A stretch of 14,369 nucleotides of DNA from Legionellales bacterium UBA4759 (GCA_002403515.1 DHHZ01000039.1:1-14369), one strand, 5' to 3'; counted from the stretch's first letter, positions 7,003-14,369 are shown. Made by a program: numbers and translations. Notes: generated by a model from the sequence alone, not told the origin.

Positions 7003-8253
7003 TTATGCTTCTTCGTGTCTTCTTAAAAATGCTGGAATATCTAAATAATCCATATCAGGTAAAGATGATTCAGAACTCACCGTTTTTTGAGGAGGCGGTG
7101 TTGTTGAAGCAGTTGTCGCAGCACTTGCGGGCGTTTGCTTTCTCATCAAGGCTGGCTTTTCAAATTGTTGAAAATCTAGGGACCCATCGCCGCGTCTACT
7201 TGTTTCTGCAACTCTAGATTTACTTGCTGAAGCAGGCGCTGCAGGAGTCGTAACTTGGGTTGCATTCGACAACTGATGCATAGAATATTTAGATTGAGGT
7301 TCACCCAAACCTGTTACAATAACGGTCACTCGAACCTGGTCTGTCATATCAGGATCAATGACTGTTCCTAATACAACGGTTGCTTCATCAGAGATGAATT
7401 CTTTAATCACATCACCAACTTCTTCAAATTCGCCAATAGACATGTCTAAGCCAGCAGTAATATTGACCAATATCCCTTTAGCACCAGATAAATTGATATC
7501 TTCTAATAATGGTGAAGCAATTGCAGCCTCTGCAGCTTGACGAGCACGTTGTTCACCTGAAGCAACACCTGTACCCATCATGGCCATACCCATCGCCGAC
7601 ATCACAGTTCGAACGTCTGCGAAATCGACGTTAATTAATCCAGGACGGGTAATCAAGTCAGAGATGCCTTTAACAGCGCCCAAAAGAACATTGTTTGCGG
7701 CTTTAAATGCATTAACCAATGAAATATTTTTTCCAAGTACCGTTAACAATTTATTATTAGGAATGGTAATTAACGAATCAACATGGGCAGCAAGTCTAGA
7801 AATGCCTTCTTCAGCAGCTAGAGCACGTTGTTTGCCTTCAAACGAGAAAGGCTTGGTCACAACAGCAACTGTTAAAATTCCCATTTCTTTGGCGATTTGA
7901 GCAACGACAGGTGCAGCACCAGTACCGGTTCCACCACCCATTCCCGCAGTGATAAATACCATATCAGCGCCATTGAGAATTTCTTGGATTTGTTCACGAT
8001 TTTCTTCAGCAGATTCTCGGCCAACTTGCGGGTTAGCACCAGCTCCTAAACCCTTGGTTAGTTCTTCACCCAATTGAATTAAATATTTTGCATTTGAATT
8101 TTTTAAAGCTTGAGCATCGGTATTTGCACAAATAAACTCTACGCCTTCAATATTTTCAGCGAGCATATGTTCAACAGCGTTACCACCACCGCCACCTACG
8201 CCAACAACTTTAATCACTGCGTTGTCTTGTTGACTTTCAATAATTTCAAACAT
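7003..8253 (-). CDS. ftsZ: Cell division protein FtsZ
   Basis: Tubulin-like GTPase that polymerises at midcell to form the Z ring. The 416-residue protein has the glycine-rich N-terminal loop (GVGGGGGNAV, 18-27), the GTP-binding signature GGGTGTG at 106-112, and the T7 synergy loop with N208, D210 and D213 that completes the active site of the next subunit. After about residue 325 comes a low-complexity linker rich in Ala, Ser, Thr and Pro. The last 17 residues hold the conserved C-terminal peptide (DYLDIPAFLRR) that binds FtsA and ZipA. The ribosome site GAGGT stands just before the ATG. Only 31 bases separate it from ftsA, so the two are surely co-transcribed. Confidence 0.99.
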   Translation of the reverse strand: MFEIIESQQDNAVIKVVGVGGGGGNAVEHMLAENIEGVEFICANTDAQALKNSNAKYLIQLGEELTKGLGAGANPQVGRESAEENREQIQEILNGADMVFITAGMGGGTGTGAAPVVAQIAKEMGILTVAVVTKPFSFEGKQRALAAEEGISRLAAHVDSLITIPNNKLLTVLGKNISLVNAFKAANNVLLGAVKGISDLITRPGLINVDFADVRTVMSAMGMAMMGTGVASGEQRARQAAEAAIASPLLEDINLSGAKGILVNITAGLDMSIGEFEEVGDVIKEFISDEATVVLGTVIDPDMTDQVRVTVIVTGLGEPQSKYSMHQLSNATQVTTPAAPASASKSRVAETSRRGDGSLDFQQFEKPALMRKQTPASAATTASTTPPPQKTVSSESSLPDMDYLDIPAFLRRHEEA

Positions 8254-8284
8254 ATTAACCTCATGTTGTTGATGAAAATGGAAC

Positions 8285-9523
8285 TTAAAAATTCACGGTG
8301 AACCATTGCTTCATTTTGTTCCACATGCCCAAAGGCCCTTCTGACAATGCAGGAGCTCCCATACAAACTTCAAACTGTTGCTTGACCCCATGCATCAGTA
8401 ATCCAACGCCAGTCGATAAGGATGGGTTATCAACGACTTCTGTTAAACCAGCAATCTGTTGGGCACAACCTAATCGAACAGGTAATTCAAAGCAGCTCTC
8501 CGCAAGCTCTATAGCACCTTTTACTTTCGATGCCCCGCCAGTGAGGACAATACCAGCTGCTAGCAAATCTTCGAATCCACTACGTCGTAATTCATTTTTA
8601 ACCAATGAAAATAATTCTTCATAACGAGCTTGGACTACATCACACAATACTTTTGTTGATATTTTTCGCCCCAAACGCTCATTAACACTCATGACATCAA
8701 TGTTTTGGGATGCATTTACATATTCAGGTATTGCGCAACCATGTGTTAATTTGATGCCCTCTGCTGACTTGGTAGGGGTTCTTAATGCCATGGCAATGTC
8801 GTTTGTGACTTGATCGCCTGCAATTGGAATAACGGCTGTGTATTGAATCGCACCTTCGTAAAAAACTGCGATATCTGTGGTACCACCACCAATATCAACC
8901 AAGCAAACACCCAATTCTTTTTCATCGTCGGTTAAAACCGCATGACTTGACGCCAATTGCTCAAGAATAATATCACTGACTTCTAAACCACATCGACGTA
9001 CGCATTTTGCGATATTTTGAGCTGCGCTGACTGCACCAGTAACGATATGAACGCGGGCTTCTAAACGAACGCCTGACATACCAATAGGTTCTCGAATACT
9101 GCCTTGATTATCAATAATAAATTCTTGCGGGATAATATGAATGATTTTCTGATCCGTAGGAATTGCGACTGCTTTAGCTGCATCTATCACACGCTCAACA
9201 TCAGCTTGCGATACTTCTTGATCTTTAATCGCAACAATACCATGAGAGTTTAAGCTTCTGATATGGCTTCCGGCGATACCTGTAAATACCGAGCGAACCT
9301 CACAACCTGCCATGAGTTCAGCCTCTTGCACGGCTCGTTGAATAGAGTTAACGGTGGCTTCAATATCAACAACTACACCTCGCTTTAAGCCACGAGATGG
9401 ATGCCGACCAATGCCAATCACCTCAATAGAGCCATCTGCAGAAACTTCACCTACCAAAGCAACTACCTTTGAGGTACCTATATCTAATCCTGTAATAATA
9501 TTTCGTTCTAACTTCTTAGCCAT
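8285..9523 (-). CDS. ftsA: Cell division protein FtsA
   Basis: Actin-like ATPase that tethers FtsZ to the membrane and recruits later divisome proteins. Actin-fold motifs, counted from the chosen start, are LDIGTSK (13-19), the second phosphate loop VDIGGGTTD (209-217) and the adenosine motif VLTGGASKVKG (326-336). The SHS2-like 1C subdomain lies at roughly 80-160. The C-terminus ends in an amphipathic helix (MWNKMKQWF, 400-408) that serves as the membrane-targeting sequence. I place the start at the ATG at 9523, giving 412 residues with MAKKLERN. An in-frame TTG two codons upstream (9529) is possible but overlaps the ftsQ stop and is less likely. The ftsQ TGA ends two bases before this ATG, so translation is coupled. 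Confidence 0.97.
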   Translation of the reverse strand: MAKKLERNIITGLDIGTSKVVALVGEVSADGSIEVIGIGRHPSRGLKRGVVVDIEATVNSIQRAVQEAELMAGCEVRSVFTGIAGSHIRSLNSHGIVAIKDQEVSQADVERVIDAAKAVAIPTDQKIIHIIPQEFIIDNQGSIREPIGMSGVRLEARVHIVTGAVSAAQNIAKCVRRCGLEVSDIILEQLASSHAVLTDDEKELGVCLVDIGGGTTDIAVFYEGAIQYTAVIPIAGDQVTNDIAMALRTPTKSAEGIKLTHGCAIPEYVNASQNIDVMSVNERLGRKISTKVLCDVVQARYEELFSLVKNELRRSGFEDLLAAGIVLTGGASKVKGAIELAESCFELPVRLGCAQQIAGLTEVVDNPSLSTGVGLLMHGVKQQFEVCMGAPALSEGPLGMWNKMKQWFTVNF

Positions 9524-9525
9524 CT

Positions 9526-10275
9526 TCAACCCATATCTTTTTTGGGGTTAGAAATTATTTGATCATTGTTTTTTTTCCATTTTACTGCAATCCCATTGGG
9601 ATAGCGTAAATCAATACTGGAAACTCGATCAAACGACATTGCAAATAATTTTGGATATACTTTGCAAAAACGCAACAGACGTTCTTCGATATCCCGTTTA
9701 CCCAATCTAATAACTACACCATTATTTAAAACCATTTCCCAAGATTGGTTATCACGCAACCGAAGTTCCTTGATTGATAAATCTTGGGCTAATAATAGCT
9801 TACTCAATTTTTCAAAAATATGTAAGACTTCTTTTTCTTGATGTTTAGGACCAAAAAGACGTGGCTTATCTGACAAAAATTCAAACTCATCAGGCCTAAA
9901 TAAATCACCTTTTTCGCTTATAAGCATATTGTTCCAAATGGCGACAGGAAAACGTTCCATTATTTGAACAACCACCCGATCTGGCCAGATTTTACGAACA
10001 GAAATTTTTTCAACCCAGGGATTTTTTTTAAAATCGGCCGCTAAATTTTCTTCAGAAAAAACTAAAAAACTTTTGTTTAAATAAGGTGAGACCATTTTTT
10101 GAATCTTTTCTCGAGACAAATAATGATATGGTGCTTTAATTTTTAAAACATTGATTGGAAAAAAATCAGGCTCAGCGACAATCATCATGACAAGCCTAAC
10201 TGTTAAAATAACCGCGAAGGTGATTAATACTACTAACCATGTCCCTGTGGGTTTTGTTTGAATATCCCTATCCAT
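9526..10275 (-). CDS. ftsQ: Cell division protein FtsQ
   Basis: Bitopic inner-membrane divisome protein that joins FtsB and FtsL in the periplasm. The 249 residues (E. coli 276) comprise a short cytoplasmic tail (1-11), one transmembrane helix (about 12-34), a POTRA domain (about 40-109) and the beta domain that follows. The most recognisable stretch is NPWVEKISVRKIWPDRVVV (85-103), equivalent to the LPWIKQVSVRKQWPDEL stretch of E. coli FtsQ. The stop of ddl lies 12 bases upstream of the ATG, and its TAG forms part of the weak TAGG ribosome site. The C-terminus is lysine- and asparagine-rich and slightly shorter than in E. coli, which is common in the family. Confidence 0.93.
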   Translation of the reverse strand: MDRDIQTKPTGTWLVVLITFAVILTVRLVMMIVAEPDFFPINVLKIKAPYHYLSREKIQKMVSPYLNKSFLVFSEENLAADFKKNPWVEKISVRKIWPDRVVVQIMERFPVAIWNNMLISEKGDLFRPDEFEFLSDKPRLFGPKHQEKEVLHIFEKLSKLLLAQDLSIKELRLRDNQSWEMVLNNGVVIRLGKRDIEERLLRFCKVYPKLFAMSFDRVSSIDLRYPNGIAVKWKKNNDQIISNPKKDMG

Positions 10276-10287
10276 TTTTGTAAAAAC

Positions 10288-11385
10288 CTATTTTTGATAA
10301 AAGTCTGTCACTAAATCACAACGCGCCTGTTGCTGGAGAATCGCTGTATCAATTAAACAATCCAGAAGTGCTGACATCTCTAGACCACTTTTAGACCATA
10401 ATAATGGATAAAAGCTGATGGATGTAAAACCTGGAATAGTATTAACTTCATTGAAATAAAGCCGTTGGTGAGCATCATCAAAAAAGAAATCGACTCTTGC
10501 CATGCCACGACATTTCAAACGTTTGAAAATTTCTTTGGCCGCTTCTTGAATTTTCAAAGTCCACTCATTGCTCAATGGTGCGGGGATTAAATATTCTGAT
10601 GCATCACTTTCAAGATATTTGGCAGCGTATGAATAAAAACCATCTTTATGTTTAACCTTAATTTCACCAGGAATAGATGTTTTAATTTCACAATGTCGAT
10701 AATCCTCTAAAACTGCTACTTCAATTTCTCGACCAACGATGGCTTCTTCCAAAAGTACTTCATCATCATATTTCATAGCATCCAATATTGCATAATTTAA
10801 ACTTTCAAAATCATTGGCTTTGTGAATGCCGACACTGGAGCCTGCACAACTTGGTTTTACAAAGATTGGCCAAGACAATTCGGTGACCGCTTGGTCTGCT
10901 TTGGCTTTGATTTCAGACAAGGGCATATTTTTGGTGAGTAAAACATATCGTGCTATTTTAACAGCACCATGAACCGCCAATTGCTTGGCAACATCTTTGC
11001 TCATACCTATTGCCGAACCCAATACATCTGACCCAACAAAAGCAACTTGTGCATGTCTTAAAATGCCTTGTAAACAACCATCTTCGTAATCGCGACCATG
11101 AATCATGGAAACAACCACATCGACATCACAACAAAACTTGGCGTTGTCAATTAATGAATGTATAGGCAAAGAATTTTCAGTTTTTACAGGAAGCGCTTGT
11201 GTATACTTTAATAAATCCTGGGCTTCATGTTTATGAATCAAACCATTTTTATCAATGGCTATTGGAACAATATCATATTTATTGGAATTTAAATGTTGTA
11301 AAACTGAAGCAGCTGAGACCAATGATACTTCATGCTCACCACTTTTACCGCCATATAATAATGCAACTTTAAGACGCAATGACAT
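10288..11385 (-). CDS. ddl: D-alanine--D-alanine ligase (DdlA-like)
   Basis: ATP-grasp ligase that makes D-Ala-D-Ala for the peptidoglycan stem peptide in the cytosol. The 365 residues match the length of E. coli DdlA (364), not DdlB (306), although the gene holds the ddlB position in the division cluster. Motifs seen: GGKSGEHEVS (12-21), GSSVG (182-186), the omega-loop FYSYAAKYLES (250-260), MARVD (295-299) and NEVNTIPGF (312-320), including the Mg-binding D299, E313 and N315. One motif differs: HGRDYEDG at 96-103, where E. coli has HGTLGEDG (DdlA) or HGRGGEDG (DdlB), so the Gly before Glu-Asp is Tyr. A Tyr in the omega-loop suggests D-Ala specificity rather than D-lactate. The ribosome site GGAG is 7 bases before the ATG. 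Confidence 0.95.
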   Translation of the reverse strand: MSLRLKVALLYGGKSGEHEVSLVSAASVLQHLNSNKYDIVPIAIDKNGLIHKHEAQDLLKYTQALPVKTENSLPIHSLIDNAKFCCDVDVVVSMIHGRDYEDGCLQGILRHAQVAFVGSDVLGSAIGMSKDVAKQLAVHGAVKIARYVLLTKNMPLSEIKAKADQAVTELSWPIFVKPSCAGSSVGIHKANDFESLNYAILDAMKYDDEVLLEEAIVGREIEVAVLEDYRHCEIKTSIPGEIKVKHKDGFYSYAAKYLESDASEYLIPAPLSNEWTLKIQEAAKEIFKRLKCRGMARVDFFFDDAHQRLYFNEVNTIPGFTSISFYPLLWSKSGLEMSALLDCLIDTAILQQQARCDLVTDFYQK

Positions 11386-11445
11386 CTATTTTCTCCAATA
11401 AATTGAACTTCCTATTTTCACTCAAATTCTTTGCGCAAGAAATCC

Positions 11446-11474
11446 ATTATATGGCGAATATCATGCGCTGAAAA
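11446..11474 (-). promoter_or_regulatory. Candidate ddl promoter inside the division cluster
   Basis: Reading the - strand, a consensus TATAAT (11446-11451) is preceded at 17 bases by TTTTCA (11469-11474, 4/6). It lies in the 119-base gap between murC and ddl and would give a leader of about 54 bases. Expression of ddl-ftsQ-ftsA-ftsZ may therefore be partly independent of murC. Confidence 0.5.
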
Positions 11475-11504
11475 TATATTTTCATAAATCTATGCATTTT
11501 AGAT

Positions 11505-12932
11505 TTATTTTAATTTTTCGGTTTTTTTTTGAATTAAAGATTGCGCCAAAGCACCAACACTACCTGCACCTTGAAATAAAATCACATCCCCATCTTTCAC
11601 AACATCTTCTAAAACATCCTCAATAGAAGCGTTGCCTACTAAACGGACCAAATTTTTGTGACTTTCATTCACGGCTTGGGCTAGTGTGGAACTGCTAATA
11701 CCTTGAATTTCATGTTCACCCGCAGAGTAGATATCCAATAAAACCACTTGATCCGCCATTTTTAACACATCGACAAAATCCTTAAACAAAGATTCTGTTC
11801 TTGAATAACGGTGAGGTTGAAATACATGTACAAGCCTTTTAGATGGCCAAACAGAACGAAATGCATCAATAGTAGAACGAATTTCTTGTGGATGATGACC
11901 ATAATCATCAATCAGCAATGCCTTCCCAGATTGAAAGTCACACTCTCCCAACAACTGAAAACGACGCCCCACGCCTTGGAATTTTTTTAGTGCAGAAAGA
12001 ATCGCTTCATCAGATACACCAAGCTCAGTCGCAATTGCAATTGCAGCCAAAGCGTTTAATACATTATGTCGTCCTGGTGTATTAAATTCGACATGTAAAG
12101 GCAAATAGGGCGATGGACGAGTGACTGTAAAAGAACTCTTTAAACCATCTTGGTGCCAATCTAGCGCACGATAATGAGATTGTTCACCAAATCCATAAAT
12201 TCGAAATGGACGAGCAATTTCTGGAATAATTTTTGCGACTTCCACATCATCACCACACACAACGGCCAAACCATAAAACGGCAAGTGATGTAAAAACTCA
12301 ACAAATGTGTTGCGCAGTGTATCAAAATTATTGTCATAAGTTTGCAAATGATCGGCATCAATATTGGTAACAACAGCCATCATCGGCTTTAAAAATAAAA
12401 AGGATGCATCGCTTTCATCTGCTTCAGCTACAAAATAAGGTGAATGGCCCAGTTGCGCATTGGTACCTGAACTATTGAGTTTTCCACCGATGACATAGCT
12501 TGGGTCAAGACCACCTTCTGTCAAAATACTACTAACCAAACTGGTGGTTGTCGTTTTACCGTGGGTACCGGCAATCGCGATCCCATGACGAAATCGCATC
12601 AACTCAGCAAGCATGGCTGCACGAGGAATAATCGGAATTTGTTTTTCTTTAGCAGCAAGTAATTCAGGATTTTCATCTGAAATGGCTGATGAAACGACTA
12701 AAACATCTGCATTTTCAACATGCTTGGCTTGGTGCCCAATATAGATTCGAATTCCCAATTTACGTAAATGTGCAATATATTTATTTTCAGATACGTCCGA
12801 ACCACTGATATGATAACCTTCATTAAACAAGACTTCAGCGATGCCACACATTCCAACACCACCAATCCCTACAAAGTGGATATGTTTAACATGCCCCATG
12901 CGCATGGGTTGATAATTTACTGTTCTTTTCAT
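11505..12932 (-). CDS. murC: UDP-N-acetylmuramate--L-alanine ligase
   Basis: Cytosolic Mur ligase that adds L-Ala to UDP-MurNAc, the first amino acid of the peptidoglycan stem. With the start chosen here it has 475 residues (E. coli 491). The N-terminal UDP-binding Rossmann loop is GIGGVGM (22-28), the ATP loop is AGTHGKTTTTS (121-131), the central-domain motifs are EADESDASFL (170-179) and TNIDADH (189-195), with PGRHNVLNALAA (286-297). The C-terminal DDYGHHPQE (342-350) and FQPHRYSRT (371-379) blocks are also present, so the enzyme looks intact. An ATG 15 bases further upstream (12947) would add MRDLF; I prefer 12932 because GAGAGA lies 7 bases before it, but the longer form cannot be excluded. 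In most relatives murB follows; here 119 non-coding bases lead to ddl. Confidence 0.96.
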   Translation of the reverse strand: MKRTVNYQPMRMGHVKHIHFVGIGGVGMCGIAEVLFNEGYHISGSDVSENKYIAHLRKLGIRIYIGHQAKHVENADVLVVSSAISDENPELLAAKEKQIPIIPRAAMLAELMRFRHGIAIAGTHGKTTTTSLVSSILTEGGLDPSYVIGGKLNSSGTNAQLGHSPYFVAEADESDASFLFLKPMMAVVTNIDADHLQTYDNNFDTLRNTFVEFLHHLPFYGLAVVCGDDVEVAKIIPEIARPFRIYGFGEQSHYRALDWHQDGLKSSFTVTRPSPYLPLHVEFNTPGRHNVLNALAAIAIATELGVSDEAILSALKKFQGVGRRFQLLGECDFQSGKALLIDDYGHHPQEIRSTIDAFRSVWPSKRLVHVFQPHRYSRTESLFKDFVDVLKMADQVVLLDIYSAGEHEIQGISSSTLAQAVNESHKNLVRLVGNASIEDVLEDVVKDGDVILFQGAGSVGALAQSLIQKKTEKLK

Positions 12933-12974
12933 GAACAAATCTCTCATTGATTCTTAGAAAATAATTAATACCTA

Positions 12975-13003
12975 ATCATATCAAATATTAATCAACCTAT
13001 CAA
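12975..13003 (-). promoter_or_regulatory. Strong candidate murC promoter
   Basis: Reading the - strand, TTGATA (12998-13003) and TATGAT (12975-12980) are separated by exactly 17 bases, each a 5/6 match to the sigma-70 consensus. The predicted start near 12968 gives a leader of 20-36 bases depending on the murC start codon. It is the best-scoring promoter in the window by eye and probably drives the whole cluster. Confidence 0.65.
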
Positions 13004-13046
13004 AATATTTAAAGCTAATGAAAAGACAATATACATCAAAAAATGA

Positions 13047-13090
13047 ATTAATTAATATCCAGAAATTGCAGATTATTTTAGTTAATTAAT
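13047..13090. repeat. Paired TTAATTAA palindromes upstream of murC
   Basis: ATTAATTAAT at 13047-13056 is a perfect 10-base palindrome. TTAATTAAT recurs at 13082-13090. The shared 8-base core repeats at a 34-base spacing in the AT-rich gap upstream of the murC promoter. They could be a protein-binding pair or chance in AT-rich DNA. Confidence 0.35.
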
Positions 13091-13204
13091 AATTGTCCCT
13101 GCGTTCCAAACAAAAATTTTATCTAAGAAAGCCCTTATTATCTTATAAAACAAGATGGCTATGTTTTTTTGCTATGATTCATAAGCAATGACAACCTAAA
13201 GTCT

Positions 13205-14203
13205 TTATTTTTTAGACTTAAGTTCTGCTTTGATTTTTGTAAATAATTTTTCTGTTTTTGTGGATTGAAAAAAATTAAACCTATCCGAACGATGTTCAAA
13301 TAAAACCTGTTGATTTTTTTCTGAAAAATTAGTTATATGACTTAATAACTCGTCAATACTTAAATTTTGTTTTGGTGCCAATTCTAAATATATGGTTTTT
13401 AAAGCACCAAATTTTTTTCGAGTATTTTCACTTTCAGGGTTTAGATAAGGTATCCTTTCTAGACATCGATAAATAGAGTGCATCACCTTTTGTTGTTCAG
13501 GAGAGAGATCTTTATAGGCATTGGGTGGAGGTGGAAACACATAAAAATTTTGAGCATTGGGCACGCCTTTAATTAGTGTTGAGGTATAAGGAAGCTTGAT
13601 AAAAAATTTAAATGAAACATTGGGCGTAAACCCTATGATTTTTTTTATGATATTAATCGCTGTTGTTCGACAAGTGTTTTCATAATCCAATTCTTGTGTG
13701 CTCTGAACTAAACTCTCATCTTGAAGAGTTTGAGGCGCTTTAAAACTTTGGATTTTTTTAAATTCAAATTTTACCTTATCACCTTCTTCTGAAGTTGGAA
13801 GATAGACATCCACATCATGTTCGTTTGTTTGAGTACGATCAATTTTTTTAAGTGGAGGATTACTGGATGACTGGCTTGTTTCTATAATTTGCAATAAACT
13901 GTAAAATTCACAGAGCTGCTCGTAAGTCATATCATATGCACAATACCGAATAGGGATAGAATCCGATTTTCTTGTAAGCCCTTCATCTGCTAATCTTGCT
14001 GTATGTTTTTTTCCAAGAATAGCTTTGGCAATCATTTTACCTTCACTTCCAAAATCTTCATCAATATCATTGGTCTTACCCACACGTGCCAACAAATGAA
14101 GCCCTGTTTCAGTTCTAACTCCCAACATGATAAAACTATGAATACCCTGTTGGGCAATCGCTATAAAAAAATTATCATTTTTCGATAACAGTAAAGGTTC
14201 CAT
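13205..14203 (-). CDS. Unrecognised soluble protein, possible effector or cysteine hydrolase
   Basis: I do not recognise this 332-residue protein with certainty. It has no signal peptide or membrane segment. An N-terminal block (residues 20-48) contains HSFIMLGV and LLARVGKTNDID; a second (89-107) reads AYDMTYEQLCEFYSLLQII. A charged, low-complexity stretch follows (110-170). Then comes DYENTCRTTAINII (173-186), and FIKLPYTSTLIKGVPN with FPPPPNAY (201-231). A helical C-terminus ends in a lysine-rich tail. The order H22 then C178, with Cys at the start of a helix after Asn-Thr, would fit a permuted papain-like fold (NlpC/P60 or LRAT type), but this is inference. The block layout resembles uncharacterised proteins I associate with Legionella and relatives, some of them Dot/Icm substrates; unverified. 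It has its own promoter, a weak ribosome site (GAG) and no partner genes in view. Confidence 0.7.
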   Translation of the reverse strand: MEPLLLSKNDNFFIAIAQQGIHSFIMLGVRTETGLHLLARVGKTNDIDEDFGSEGKMIAKAILGKKHTARLADEGLTRKSDSIPIRYCAYDMTYEQLCEFYSLLQIIETSQSSSNPPLKKIDRTQTNEHDVDVYLPTSEEGDKVKFEFKKIQSFKAPQTLQDESLVQSTQELDYENTCRTTAINIIKKIIGFTPNVSFKFFIKLPYTSTLIKGVPNAQNFYVFPPPPNAYKDLSPEQQKVMHSIYRCLERIPYLNPESENTRKKFGALKTIYLELAPKQNLSIDELLSHITNFSEKNQQVLFEHRSDRFNFFQSTKTEKLFTKIKAELKSKK

Positions 14204-14235
14204 ATTCTCATATCTTAAGGTATTGACCTAAAACT

Positions 14236-14244
14236 ATTATAGCA
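14236..14244 (-). promoter_or_regulatory. Extended -10 promoter of the 13205-14203 gene
   Basis: On the - strand the sequence reads TGCTATAAT, a consensus TATAAT with the TG of an extended -10. No acceptable -35 exists at 16-18 bases, as expected for extended -10 promoters. The start near 14229 leaves a leader of about 25 bases. Confidence 0.55.
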
Positions 14245-14369
14245 CGTAAATGGTTCTTTATTTTCTCTTTTTAAACATATACGATATTAATTGCATTAAT
14301 CTGTTCATGAAATATTTTTTTTGAAATTTTAGTCTATACTCAACATGATTAACTCACCTTACGCACGGG

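Noticed and set aside
7580..7900. Open frame of 106 codons on the + strand inside ftsZ, and a similar one at 8298-8624 inside ftsA.
   Set aside because: Both are antisense to highly conserved coding sequence and have no independent support.
9527..9529. TTG as the ftsA start, two codons upstream of the ATG.
   Set aside because: It overlaps the ftsQ stop, is a rare start, and the ATG at 9523 gives a normal FtsA N-terminus.
11424..11442. TTCTTTGCGCAAGAA near-palindrome in the ddl leader as an operator.
   Set aside because: Only the central TTGCGCAA is symmetric; eight bases are too few to claim a site without comparison.
13141..13200. Hairpins downstream of the unknown gene, for example AAAACA/TGTTTT and an imperfect TTGCT..AGCAA stem beside a run of seven T on the + strand.
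   Set aside because: The T run lies on the wrong side for either transcript and the stems are short or bulged, so no terminator is supported.
14335..14369. TATACT four bases before an ATG (14345) that stays open for eight codons to the window end, as if a leaderless + strand gene began here.
   Set aside because: No ribosome site, no matching -35, and only eight codons visible (MINSPYAR); too little to call a gene.
1..14369. tRNA, rRNA, CRISPR, insertion sequence, prophage or attachment-site signals.
   Set aside because: No cloverleaf, repeat-spacer pattern, transposase or integrase-like frame, or terminal repeat was seen on either strand.

Overview
The window is AT-rich, gene-dense chromosomal DNA from a gammaproteobacterium. 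It holds pepA-holC, a cell-division/wall cluster in the order murC-ddl-ftsQ-ftsA-ftsZ-lpxC, and a short DciA-type (DUF721) gene next to lpxC. The Ddl sequence (long, DdlA-like, with an aromatic residue in place of the usual Gly before Glu-Asp) and the uncharacterised protein upstream of murC both look like what I remember from Legionellales (Legionella, Coxiella, Berkiella-type bacteria). That placement is inference from memory, not a search.

Layout. (1) 1-1292, + strand: the 3' part of pepA, overlapped by holC, then a perfect 13-bp hairpin that can end transcription from both sides. valS, the usual neighbour of holC, is absent. (2) 1299-5593, - strand: a large multi-pass MscS-type channel with a signal peptide, then a fused double-ATPase peptide-type ABC protein without permease or binding-protein genes beside it, then a translationally coupled two-helix membrane protein of YgaP/DUF2892 type. 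(3) 5660-5962, + strand: the DciA/DUF721 gene, divergent from mscS with overlapping promoters and convergent with lpxC, sharing a palindromic TTAA that provides both stop codons. (4) 5959-12947, - strand: murC, ddl, ftsQ, ftsA, ftsZ, lpxC. These make UDP-MurNAc-L-Ala, D-Ala-D-Ala, the divisome proteins FtsQ/FtsA/FtsZ and the committed step of lipid A. murB is missing between murC and ddl, and murG is not upstream of murC. Candidate internal promoters lie before murC, ddl and lpxC. (5) 13205-14203, - strand: an unrecognised 332-residue soluble protein with its own extended -10 promoter. A His-Ser-Phe and a later Asn-x-Cys-Arg motif suggest a cysteine-hydrolase fold or a secreted effector.

Most of the window is ordinary core genome. 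The parts most worth a second look are the unknown protein at 13205-14203, the loss of murB/murG from the division cluster, an 11-bp inverted repeat that brackets the lpxC promoter, and the orphan double ATPase coupled to a tiny membrane protein. I see no RNA genes, insertion sequences or CRISPR arrays. No gene-free stretch exceeds 300 bases; the longest is 13-kb-region 12948-13204 (257 bases), which holds the murC promoter and two TTAATTAA palindromes.
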